Assembly: GCA_964611635.1 (NCBI GenBank)
Contig: CAZTAS010000089.1
Location: 1 to 23,256 of the forward strand
Source: JAFDED01 sp964611635
GTDB lineage: Bacteria; Desulfobacterota; JAFDED01
Direction: 5' to 3'
DNA: 23,256 nucleotides
Below the pieces are notes generated by a model that was given only the letters and a program-made list of their open reading frames with translations, was not told where the DNA came from and searched no databases. The number at the start of each line of letters is the position of its first letter. The stretch's first letter is position 1. The translations under genes and the position numbers were made by a program. Shown in pieces: positions 1 through 7,211 of the stretch.

Positions 1-156
1 CGTGTTTGCAACTACTTGATTTTATTGTAAAGTAAACCGGACATTACTGAACTGGTATAAAGAAATTTGGCCTGGTGCACCCGCTGTGCAGAGAGAATGG
101 AGAGCAAGTGCGTTAATAAAAAATTTTTAGGAAATTGTTTAAATAAAAAACAAATC

Positions 157-203
157 GCGGGTGGCTCACACATCTTGATGTGTGGGAGCCGAAGGCTCAG
201 GTT
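157..203 (+). repeat. REP-like palindrome, family A, copy 1
   Basis: The unit contains two adjacent hairpins: CACACATC/GATGTGTG at 167-174 and 177-184, then GAGCC-GAA-GGCTC at 186-198. It recurs in inverted orientation at 615-659 and in direct orientation at 4038-4082. Similarity to the 4038 copy continues about 15 bases past the second hairpin. Its place beside a RAYT remnant supports the REP assignment. Confidence 0.8.
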
Positions 204-222
204 ATTTCTCTTCGAGGCATGA

Positions 223-546
223 ATAGATCACAATAGTACCCAAGTACCCATTAAACGAAATATCGTCACTGGGCGGGGAGATTTTCATTATAACAAAACA
301 ATACCGGATATACTCGATCATTTGAGGACTCATAGAAGCGGCCGTGAGGTTGTGTGCTTTTGGCAGAGGCGCTACTATGATTTCAACATCAGCACACGTG
401 AGAAGCTCCATGAAAAATTAACTTATATGCATGAAAATCCCGTTCGGAAGGGAATTGTGAAATCGGCGGCTGAATACAAATGGAGCAGCGCATTATGGTA
501 TTTCTCCCATAGGAGCGTTGGTGTCCTGATTGATGCATGGTTTTGA
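223..546 (+). pseudogene. REP-associated tyrosine transposase (RAYT), N-terminally truncated
   Basis: The frame is open from just after a stop at 220-222 to the stop at 544-546. It has no good start codon at its head; the first ATG-like start is at 322. The translation has the C-terminal signature of Y1-type (HUH) RAYT transposases: FWQRRYYDFN, then YMHENPVRKGIV with the presumed catalytic tyrosine helix, then YKWSS. The N-terminal half, which carries the HUH metal-binding motif in this family, is missing, so the gene is a decayed remnant. RAYT proteins act on REP hairpins, and matching hairpins flank this gene on both sides. Confidence in family is high; the claim that it is inactive is inference from truncation. 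Confidence 0.75.
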
Positions 547-614
547 TGTGATGTGATCTGAATATGGCAACCCGCCAGCCCGGTATCTTTATTGTATGGG
601 AAGTATCATGAGAA

Positions 615-659
615 CCTGAGCCTTCGGCTCCCACACAACAAGTTGTGTGGGCCACCCGC
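615..659 (-). repeat. REP-like palindrome, family A, copy 2 (inverted)
   Basis: This is the reverse complement of the unit at 157-203: GAGCC-TTC-GGCTC at 618-630, then the hairpin CACACAAC/GTTGTGTG around 632-649, ending gggccacccgcc. The stem bases differ from copy 1 (CAAC instead of CATC) but remain paired. Such compensatory change suggests the hairpin shape itself is selected. Confidence 0.8.
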
Positions 660-870
660 CCTCACAGGGCATTCTTTCCTGAAAGCAAGAATTGACGGAT
701 TCTTTTAAAAAGTGTCTATTTATCTCTGTAATTGTCATTCCGGGGCTGTACCCGCGGACCATGAAAATAACGCGGCGCGGGGGTCCCGACCCAAACTCTT
801 CAAGCGGCCTGCCGGGAGGTTACATGAGTGTAAGTTCTAAAAAAACCGGAAGCATCAGCCCATTTTATTC

Positions 871-900
871 TTGACAAAATATTTCCATGTATTATTGAAT
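871..900 (+). promoter_or_regulatory. Possible sigma-70 promoter for the cytochrome gene
   Basis: A perfect -35 hexamer TTGACA lies at 871-876. The best -10 candidates are weak: TATTGA at 893 with 16-base spacing, or TTGAAT at 895 with 18. It would give a leader of roughly 120 bases before the ATG at 1026. The match is only to one strong hexamer, so this is tentative. Confidence 0.3.
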
Positions 901-925
901 GCTTCCAGTTACGGACACTGGGCGG

Positions 926-962
926 CACAGGCCGTTGGTCTGGCCTGGGGAGGCGGCCTGTG
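926..962 (+). promoter_or_regulatory. Leader stem-loop upstream of the cytochrome gene
   Basis: CACAGGCC at 926-933 pairs perfectly with GGCCTGTG at 955-962, with alternative pairing inside the 21-base loop (a second GGCCTG at 942-947). It lies in the presumed 5' leader, about 63 bases before the start codon. No known riboswitch was recognised. Its function, if any, is unknown. Confidence 0.3.
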
Positions 963-1025
963 ATGTCGAGAAAAATTTGGCTGGAATGAAGTTTGGGTTC
1001 TTGAGTGGGAAATTCGGGAGGAGCA

Positions 1026-2354
1026 ATGAAAAGTATATGGAGATTAGTTGTGCCGGCAGGCCTCGTTGTAGCCTTTGCTTTCATAAGCCTTTCTTCGGGG
1101 GTGGCTTCCGATACCGGCTGCATAGTCTGCCACACCAATGTGAACAAGCTCCAGGAAATTGTCGCGAAGCTGCCGAAAAAAGAAAAGTCCACAGAAACCG
1201 CTGGCACCGGTTGAGGCGGCGAGGTGGCTCCGGTGGAGCCATGGAAAAAGGTCCTGGTGGACCGCTCATTCCTGGAGACCGACCACGGCCAGATTTCATG
1301 CCAAAAGTGCCACGGCGGCAACCCAGACGCCTCCCAGATGGCCCAGGCCCACCAGGGGCTGGTGTGGGATCCCACCTATCCCGACGCGGCCGAGGCGTGC
1401 GGAGATTGCCACGAGGAAATCATTCCACCGGCCCGGGTCTCCCTGCACTATACCCTGGCCACCTACAAGCCCATGATCGAAGCCAGAACTTCCGACGCCC
1501 CGAATATCCTCCAGAAGATAGACGCGGCCATGGAAACTCATTGCTATACCTGCCACAGCAGTTGCGGCCAGTGCCACGTGAGCCGCCCCACCTCGGTGGA
1601 AGGGGGCCTGGCGGCTGGCCACGCCTTCCTCAAAAAGCCCCACATGACCGAGCAGTGCACCGCCTGCCACGGAAGTCGCATCGGCAGAGAGTACCTGGGC
1701 AAGATAGGGCTGGGGGACGTTCACTACAAAAAGAAAAACATGGACTGCATGTCGTGTCATAGCGCCGCGGAGATCCACGGCGACGGCAAGACAGGGCAGC
1801 GGGACCGCTACCAGGCCGGCAACCTCCCAACGTGCAAAAGCTGCCATACCCAAGAAGCCAGCATCGAGCAGCATGCCATTCACGGGGACAAAGTGCAGTG
1901 CCAGGTGTGCCATTCCCAGAACTACGCCAACTGCTTCGCCTGCCACGTGGGGAAAGACCGAAAGGGCTTTCCGTATTTCAAGAACCTCAAGGAGACGGAA
2001 GACCTGAAGATCGGTCTCAATCCCCGCCAGGACACGGCTCGGCCATATACGTGGGTGCTGCTAAGGAGGGTGCCCGTGGACCCTGGGATTTTCGACTATT
2101 ACGTCAAGGGAGCCATGGCCAACTTCGAGGCCGGCCTCACGTGGAAGTACACATCGCCCCACAACATTCAGCGCAGGACCTATCAGAACAGGCAATGCGA
2201 CAACTGTCATGGAAACATGGAGCTCTTCCTCACCGAAAAAGACGTAAAGTACCCCGCGGCCAACGCGGCGGTCATGGTCCCGGCCCACCGGATTCCTGAG
2301 AAAACCGGGGGGGCCGGGGAGGAAAAGAAAAGGAAAAGAAAGGGGTACTTCTGA
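1026..2354 (+). CDS. Exported 11-heme cytochrome c, candidate selenoprotein (in-frame TGA at codon 63)
   Basis: The start at 1026 follows a good RBS (gggaggagca) and opens a signal peptide (hydrophobic residues about 7-26) with the first heme site CIVCH at 32-36. An in-frame TGA at 1212-1214 (codon 63) interrupts the frame. The same frame then runs open to 2354, with ten more CxxCH sites (CQKCH, CGDCH, CYTCH, CGQCH, CTACH, CMSCH, CKSCH, CQVCH, CFACH, CDNCH). Read through, the protein has 442 residues and 11 c-type hemes, and would be a periplasmic or extracellular electron carrier. The downstream part alone could start only at GTG 1224. It would then lack a signal peptide and could not receive hemes, so readthrough or a recent mutation must be invoked. 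A SECIS-like hairpin follows the TGA directly. The C-terminal tail is lysine/arginine-rich with no membrane anchor. A rhodanese gene lies next downstream. Heme number and export are certain from sequence; selenocysteine is inference. Alternatives are a nonsense mutation or an assembly error. Confidence 0.8.
1212..1242 (+). promoter_or_regulatory. In-frame TGA with SECIS-like hairpin
   Basis: The TGA (1212-1214) is followed after 17 bases by an apical GGT (1232-1234). This tops a perfect stem, GGCTCC (1226-1231) with GGAGCC (1235-1240), extended by a T-A and a G-T pair. Bacterial SECIS elements lie immediately 3' of the UGA and carry conserved G/U bases in a small apical loop at about this distance; in E. 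coli fdhF it is about 18 bases. The coding frame continues on both sides. This supports selenocysteine insertion, but the fold was judged by eye. Confidence 0.55.
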
Positions 2355-2557
2355 GGCGGAGATTCAGCTTGCAGGTTGGTGTGATAATTATGGATATGGA
2401 AATCCTAACTTGCATGATTGTGATGTTTTTGATGCCAAATTCTAAAATATGTTCAGCATTTGATAGTAAATTTTAAACTTGTTTCAAACTTCGGGCCTCG
2501 CACGCAAGAATTAGCAGAACGAATGCGGCGCACAAATCAATACAGGAGGATTGAGTT

Positions 2558-3469
2558 ATGAAGAACACGAAGTATGTTGTCTTTGCGCTGGTAATGGTAT
2601 GGATGGTGACAGCCCTGACGATTCCTGCCGGGGCGGAGGTGGTATATCCCAAGCTCTTCATCAAGGCGGAGGTCCTTGCCGAAAGCCTTCAGGCGCCAGA
2701 CCTCAGAATCATTGACTGCCGAAGAGAGCCGGAGCTCTATCAGAAGGGCCATATTCCGGGGGCGGTGTTTTTTAACGTCTTTAAGGAACTCCGGGTGGAG
2801 AGCCCTTTCGGAGTTCCCGGCGTGCGCCGGATGCTGGAGGACCAGGAGGAGATCTTCGGGCGCACACTGGGAATAACCTCACAGACAATGGTGGTGCTCT
2901 ATGACGATACCGGCTGGGACGCCACTCGGCTTTTCTGGGAGTTGAACTACGCGGGCCACGACCGCGTGGGCATTCTTTACGGGGGATGGCCCGAGTGGGA
3001 GAAGCAGGGCCTGCCCGTGTCCACTGAGACCAAGCAGGCGGAGCCCCGGGTATTTGTGGTTCAACCCAATCCAAGGATTCTGGCCACCAAGGGATTCATT
3101 CTGGCCAACCTTGCCAATCCGAAAGTGGCTATCCTGGACTGCCGGCCGCCTGAGCAGTTTGTGGGCACTGCAAAACATCCCAGGGCCGCGGTTGCGGGTC
3201 GCATCCCTGGGGCGGTGAACGTACTCACCCTGACGCTATGGGACAACAAAACCTACCTCAAGCCGCCTGACAAGCTGGAAGGCATATACGGGGACAGAGG
3301 CATCACCCGGGACAAGACCATCGTAACTTACTGCAACACGGGATATTTTGCCTCAAACACCTTTTTCGTCCTGAAGGTCCTGGGATATCCCGACGTGAGA
3401 ATGTACGATTTCTCCTGGGTGGAATGGGCTTCAAAAGATTACCTGCCCAAAACAGGCCCGGCCAAATAG
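2558..3469 (+). CDS. Exported tandem-rhodanese sulfurtransferase
   Basis: The 303-residue protein has a signal peptide (residues 1-26, ending AGA) and two rhodanese domains, roughly residues 35-150 and 170-295. The first domain has an aspartate where the active cysteine is expected (LYDDTGWDATR), so it is the inactive half, as is usual in two-domain thiosulfate:cyanide sulfurtransferases. The second domain carries the catalytic Cys259 in YCNTGYFAS. Its loop lacks the usual CRxGxR arginines, so the substrate may differ from thiosulfate. It would move sulfane sulfur (or selenium) in the periplasm. The start is set by the RBS aggagg seven to eight bases upstream. A gap of about 200 bases separates it from the cytochrome. 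Same strand and shared export suggest a common task, but no co-transcription is proven. Confidence 0.88.
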   Translation: MKNTKYVVFALVMVWMVTALTIPAGAEVVYPKLFIKAEVLAESLQAPDLRIIDCRREPELYQKGHIPGAVFFNVFKELRVESPFGVPGVRRMLEDQEEIFGRTLGITSQTMVVLYDDTGWDATRLFWELNYAGHDRVGILYGGWPEWEKQGLPVSTETKQAEPRVFVVQPNPRILATKGFILANLANPKVAILDCRPPEQFVGTAKHPRAAVAGRIPGAVNVLTLTLWDNKTYLKPPDKLEGIYGDRGITRDKTIVTYCNTGYFASNTFFVLKVLGYPDVRMYDFSWVEWASKDYLPKTGPAK

Positions 3470-3488
3470 CCGCCATAATGCGGTGGCG

Positions 3489-3530
3489 AGGGCCGGGGAT
3501 GGGCGCGCTTTCCCGGCCCTTCTAAGACTT
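3489..3530 (+). terminator. Rho-independent-like terminator after the rhodanese gene
   Basis: AGGGCCGGG at 3489-3497 pairs with CCCGGCCCT at 3512-3520 around a 14-base loop. The sequence tctaagactt follows, which is only a weak T-tract. It lies 20 bases past the stop codon at 3469, in the right place to end the cytochrome/rhodanese transcript. Confidence 0.5.
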
Positions 3531-4037
3531 GTCGTGCTGCAAGCCCGAGTTCAAACCAGATTGCACATGAGAAGATAACCGTTAAATCCTCCCCTTCATG
3601 AAAAGGGAGATCGCCAAAAGACTGGTGGGCCCCCTTGGGAAGACAATTACTTAATTCGCCAAAGGACGCGCTCCGTTGAGGCCGCCCTCCGATAGGTGCT
3701 ATTGAGTTTCGAGCGTTATTTCTTTCAACAGCAAATCAATGATTCTTATTATAGACTATTCCTCACTCTTTGTAGGTGAAACAATTGGCCGAGACTTGAT
3801 TTGCCAGCGTCTGCCAGATCAAATTTTGATTATCACACATAAACTATCCTTCAAGATGCCCTAAATCCCGTTTGATCATCGGCTTGCCTCCCAGTTTTTT
3901 TCCAGTAATTATGCAGCCTTCGATACTTCTTATACCCCTCATGGCCGACGATCTTTTTGCGCTTTGAATCCCACAGGTAGAGGTCAGCCGCCTGAATTGA
4001 GATGCCACCATGCCTATCATACCCGGCCGCGGGTGGA

Positions 4038-4082
4038 CGGGTGGCCCACACATCTTTTGATGTGTGGGAGCCGAAGGCTCAG
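4038..4082 (+). repeat. REP-like palindrome, family A, copy 3
   Basis: Nearly identical to the unit at 157-203: gggtggcccacacatc, a short loop, gatgtgtgggagccgaaggctcag (shown here in pieces). Both hairpins are kept. Sequence past the unit (ttcttccttttcga) still resembles that after copy 1. No transposase is attached, so this is a solo REP. Confidence 0.8.
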
Positions 4083-4130
4083 ATTCTTCCTTTTCGATGG
4101 CCCCGCCAGCCGTGATCATTCATTGCCTGT

Positions 4131-4170
4131 GCAGCCCGGGGCTGCTCCGGTGGGCACAGCCCACCCTACG
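4131..4170 (+). repeat. REP-like double hairpin, family C
   Basis: GCAGCC-CGG-GGCTGC at 4131-4145 is followed at once by GGTGGGC-ACA-GCCCACC at 4149-4165 and then ctacg. Two tight G+C-rich hairpins in an otherwise A+T-richer intergenic stretch are typical of REP sequences. Only one copy was found in the window, so the family is inferred from form alone. Confidence 0.5.
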
Positions 4171-4394
4171 AGGCTGCAAAATCCGGGATAATTTAAGATC
4201 TGAGTGAATGCACCTTATCAGGGTAATTGACAACAGTGCTTGAATAAATGTCATGCCCGAACTTAATATTGCTTTTCAACAGGGCCGGGGTGAGGCATGC
4301 TGGCTTTGAGGATGCCACGATTTCTTAATCTGGAAATATGAGCCAAGGACTTATAATGACTAACTATTCTATGGAAAACTTCGGTATTGAGCCA

Positions 4395-5042
4395 TCACCA
4401 TCGATTTACCGTGTACAGCGGGGTCAACTCATTTAGTAATTCCTCGGAACGGTGAGGATTGTATATCCCACAAGAGCATGGGGCAGCCAAAATCAAGCTC
4501 CCCTCCCAGGAATTGAGCTTCCCCGTTTTCAACTTGCGGATTACGTCGCACACCAGGTTCGGAGATACCATACCGTGTCCGCACATGGTGGTGAACTGTC
4601 GGATGTCAGGAGGTGGAAGCCGATCTGTGCAGCCATGAATTCCCAGGGAGAGATTGATAGTGTGCGGATTCAACTCGATCTCATCCGCTATTTCCTTGAC
4701 CTTATCGATAAGGCCACTAACCACTATGGAAAGACCCTCATCCGCCTCCTTGATGCGGACAAGAGCTTCCTTTAATTTTTCTCTGCTGTTGAATACGGAA
4801 AAAACTCTATCACCATCCTTTATGCTCTCCAGCACTTCCTCTGAACTGACGCCACTGTATAGGTTGCGACGCAGCGAGGAGACAATCATGTTTGAGGGAC
4901 CTTGCAGATACATCAGCTCCATCAGGCGGCGCACCTTCGGGCCAGCGCCCACATGATTGAAGCCACGCGCAGGGTAGATGAACAGGGCATAGTCCCGCTC
5001 CAATGAATCCAGCTTCCCTTCTCTATGCAGACTGTGTGTCAT
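4395..5042 (-). CDS. Uncharacterised protein with CGH and PCxCG motifs (copy 1 of duplicated module)
   Basis: The family is not recognised. The 215-residue soluble protein has no signal peptide or membrane segment. Comparison with its paralogue at 17029-17670 shows conserved features: an N-terminal DYALFIYPARGF strand, SIVVSGL at 105-111, NPHTINLSLG at 125-134, TTMCGH at 151-156 and PCSCGIYN at 188-195. The shared cysteines (154, 189, 191) and His156 look like metal or Fe-S ligands; this is inference. It is the last gene of the five-gene operon, 15 bases after the ferredoxin-fusion gene, and the same pairing recurs at 17-18.4 kb, so the two proteins probably form one complex. The start has the RBS aaggaag. 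Function is unknown; redox or sulfur-transfer partner of the ferredoxin protein is the best guess. Confidence 0.8.
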   Translation of the reverse strand: MTHSLHREGKLDSLERDYALFIYPARGFNHVGAGPKVRRLMELMYLQGPSNMIVSSLRRNLYSGVSSEEVLESIKDGDRVFSVFNSREKLKEALVRIKEADEGLSIVVSGLIDKVKEIADEIELNPHTINLSLGIHGCTDRLPPPDIRQFTTMCGHGMVSPNLVCDVIRKLKTGKLNSWEGSLILAAPCSCGIYNPHRSEELLNELTPLYTVNRW

Positions 5043-5057
5043 GGTACTTCCTTATTC

Positions 5058-5777
5058 TTAGAGCCTTCCAAGGCCCATATTAATCTTGGCGTTGGGCCAC
5101 CAAGTTAGCCCCTCTGATTCGATGGCATCCAACACTTCCTGAGGCACTTTCAACCCGGGTTCCAGTTGAGTGTAAACATCCAGACAAAAAACGCTGTCAA
5201 GCTCCGGGGCCACGTCTTTAAGTGTGCGCAAGACATGGCGCAGCCGATCCCTCTTAACTTGTATCTCGATAATTGCGCTGAGGACCCGTTCCCCCATCAA
5301 CTCCGGTTTCAGATCTCCGGTGGATGGATCTTGAATCATGGAATTGAACGGGTTTTCGGGCTCGATCTCATGAATACCGGCCCTGGCCAGAGCCCGGGTG
5401 ATTTTCTGGATCTCCCCCAGGCTCATCCCGAGGGTAGGCCGGCCTACCTCGACTGCGATTCCTACATCACCAGGACCGCACCTGTTAGTGACGTCGTTGG
5501 TTTTTGACTCCTCGGTGCCGCGGCCTGTCATCCCAGTCAGAGCGTGGGTGGCTTCGGGGTCGCTGAAATATTTCCGAAGTGCCCGAGGATATTCATAAAC
5601 ATGCGGGTTTTCCTCTATGGCATTTACGGGACATATATTAGCCCGCAGGCAGGACCCACATTCATAACAAATTTCCTGATCCACCACGCTTTTAAGGTTC
5701 TCAAATAGAATAGCATTTGTGGGACAATACGGATGACAACGCCCACAACCAACGCAAATTTCCTCATGAATGATCAT
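5058..5777 (-). CDS. Ferredoxin-domain fusion protein of unknown family (copy 1 of duplicated module)
   Basis: A 239-residue protein. Residues 1-55 form a 2[4Fe-4S] ferredoxin domain with ligands C8, C11, C14, C18 and C37, C40, C43, C49 (the last spacing is one group longer than usual, CLRANICP). The remainder, not recognised, holds the conserved GRGTEESKTND stretch, a VGIAVEVGRP strand, a probable alpha/beta regulatory-like fold around 165-215, and a C-terminal PNAKINMGLG motif. All of these recur in the paralogue at 17690-18418, with the eight cysteines at identical positions. Its start overlaps the stop of the upstream oxidoreductase by four bases (ATGA), so the genes are translationally coupled. 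It probably takes electrons from the flavoprotein/CooF chain and passes them to the CGH/CxCG protein. Presence of clusters is strongly supported; function is unknown. Confidence 0.85.
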   Translation of the reverse strand: MIIHEEICVGCGRCHPYCPTNAILFENLKSVVDQEICYECGSCLRANICPVNAIEENPHVYEYPRALRKYFSDPEATHALTGMTGRGTEESKTNDVTNRCGPGDVGIAVEVGRPTLGMSLGEIQKITRALARAGIHEIEPENPFNSMIQDPSTGDLKPELMGERVLSAIIEIQVKRDRLRHVLRTLKDVAPELDSVFCLDVYTQLEPGLKVPQEVLDAIESEGLTWWPNAKINMGLGRL

Positions 5778-7045
5778 GCCTGTATCTCCTGATGCAGCAG
5801 GAACCGGGCCTTCCTTCGTTGCACAAAATAGTCTCCCACAAAACGAGAAAGCACTCTGCTACGGGGCTTTAACAGGTCGTAAAGCTCCTCATCCATTTCT
5901 TTCCCGGTGATCATGGCTGCGTGCAAAGGGCCGGCCCCCGAAATGTCCCCCACCAACGCCCCACCGACAATGCGACCTTCTCTGATAAATAACTCTCTAT
6001 AAACACCTTCAGCCGGCCCTGCATAATGAATAACCTCTGCTCCCGGCACTGGTGCTCCCAGGATCACCCCCGATAGCCCATGGAGGTTCATTGAGTTGGG
6101 ACGAGTCATCACGGTAAGGCGATTCGGCAAGGATCTATAAAGATTTGCTCCAACCTGCTTTCCCTGGGAAACAGCCTGGGGCCATGTCCAGAGGGCGAAT
6201 TTCTCACCCCCATGACTAGAGATTGTGACTGCATCTCCCGCGCCGTATATCTTTTCGTCGCGAGTTTGCAAGGTATGAGACACGATAAGTTCCCCATTCT
6301 CCAGCAGGCCTGTATCCTCAAGAAACTCTATATCAGGTGTTGAGCCGACAGCCACAATCAGGGTATCACATGGCAACCATTGACCTCCCACACGCACGGA
6401 TTTTATCGATCCTTTCTCTATGTGGATATCTTCCATAACACAACCCAGAAAGAGGCTAATTCCCATTCGCCTGATATGGTCTTCCACCGGCCTTGCTGCC
6501 CAGGGACTCAACAACTGGGCCAAAAGATGCCTTCTCTGTATTAGGGAAACCGTGATCCCTGAAAGCCTGAGAAAGATCGCCGTTTTCACTCCTACCAATC
6601 CGCCCCCTAGCACCACAACTTTCTGGTTTACTGGGAGCCATGCTCGAATTTTTCTGGCTGTTGTGAGATCGCGGACGGGGAATATCCCCCGGCATGAATT
6701 ACCGGCGCAAACAGGAGGAATAAGCGCTCGTCCCCCTGGCGCCAAAACCAGACGATCATACCGGAGCTTCTCATTGTTTTCCAGGTGCAGGCATTGGTTC
6801 GCCCTGTCCAGGAACTGAACCTTCGTACCTGATAGAACCTTAAAGAGAGGGTCCTCGCCGGGCCGCCAGAAAAACAGCTTTTCCTCTTCCATCCGGCCCG
6901 CCATGAACTGGGGCAAGAGGGTGCGGTAGTACCCCGTCTCCCCTTCAGCTTCGATAAGCGTAACGGATTTTTCCGGCCAGCATTGCCTGCACATAAGAGC
7001 AGCTTGGAGGCCTGCGGCTCCTCCGCCAATTATCAGGCATTCCAT
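5774..7045 (-). CDS. FAD/NAD(P)-dependent oxidoreductase of the CooS/CooF-associated type
   Basis: A 423-residue two-dinucleotide-domain flavoprotein. The FAD-binding GGGAAG lies at 7-12, the NAD(P)-binding GGGLVG at 147-152, and the second FAD contact IYGAGDAV at 266-273. It resembles NADH oxidase, nitrite reductase and rubredoxin reductase family members. In CO-utilising anaerobes a gene of this type (FNOR) commonly follows cooS and cooF and links ferredoxin to NAD(P). Here it follows the CooS-like gene after 166 bases and overlaps the next gene by four. No redox-active CxxC is evident near the flavin, so it is not a disulfide reductase of the usual type. The RBS aggga precedes the ATG. Electron donor or acceptor specificity cannot be read from sequence. 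Confidence 0.88.
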   Translation of the reverse strand: MECLIIGGGAAGLQAALMCRQCWPEKSVTLIEAEGETGYYRTLLPQFMAGRMEEEKLFFWRPGEDPLFKVLSGTKVQFLDRANQCLHLENNEKLRYDRLVLAPGGRALIPPVCAGNSCRGIFPVRDLTTARKIRAWLPVNQKVVVLGGGLVGVKTAIFLRLSGITVSLIQRRHLLAQLLSPWAARPVEDHIRRMGISLFLGCVMEDIHIEKGSIKSVRVGGQWLPCDTLIVAVGSTPDIEFLEDTGLLENGELIVSHTLQTRDEKIYGAGDAVTISSHGGEKFALWTWPQAVSQGKQVGANLYRSLPNRLTVMTRPNSMNLHGLSGVILGAPVPGAEVIHYAGPAEGVYRELFIREGRIVGGALVGDISGAGPLHAAMITGKEMDEELYDLLKPRSRVLSRFVGDYFVQRRKARFLLHQEIQA

Positions 7046-7211
7046 TGAAATATCCCTAAGCGGTTTATATTTACCATAGGTGAAATGCCCCTTTGGGGGA
7101 CCAGTTCGTGATCGAAAAATATTAGAACCATAGCGATTTATCTATAACCTGAGTTAATTGCTTTTCCCAGGCCTGATGACACATCTGTTGCTCTGAGCGT
7201 CATTTCTGTGA

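Larger units (their letters stand above)
157..660. mobile_element. REP/RAYT-type element: transposase remnant between inverted palindromes
   Basis: Two inverted copies of one palindromic unit (157-203 and 615-659) bracket the remains of a REP-associated tyrosine transposase (223-546). This is the usual layout of a RAYT gene with its flanking REP sequences. The outermost bases, gcgggtggc on the left and gccacccgc on the right, are also inverted. A further unit of the same family lies at 4038-4082, so the family has moved or been mobilised in this genome. The transposase has lost its N-terminal part, so this copy is probably no longer active. No target-site duplication could be identified. Confidence 0.7.
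3531..4394. other. Intergenic region between convergent transcripts, with REP palindromes
   Basis: No convincing gene is seen here. Short open frames on both strands overlap palindromes and show no recognisable motifs. The stretch holds a family A REP unit (4038-4082) and an adjacent double hairpin (4131-4165). It lies between the 3' ends of the rhodanese gene and the five-gene minus-strand operon, so no promoter is needed here. Confidence 0.5.

Noticed and set aside
20..130. Open frame at the left edge (FYCKVNRTLLNWY... ending in TAG) that might be the end of a gene
   Set aside because: Only 36 codons, preceded in frame by a stop at 17-19, and no family recognised. Chance cannot be excluded.
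899..1762. Long plus-strand open frame overlapping the cytochrome gene
   Set aside because: Its product is Gly/Pro/Arg-rich low-complexity sequence typical of the wrong frame of a G+C-rich gene. The other frame has signal peptide and heme motifs.
1224..2354. Separate cytochrome gene starting at GTG 1224
   Set aside because: No RBS, the start lies inside the hairpin, and the product would lack a signal peptide needed for heme attachment. It is better read as the continuation past the TGA.
7138..7203. A 21-residue minus-strand frame in the gap after the CooS-like gene
   Set aside because: Very short, weak RBS, no motif. Treated as intergenic.
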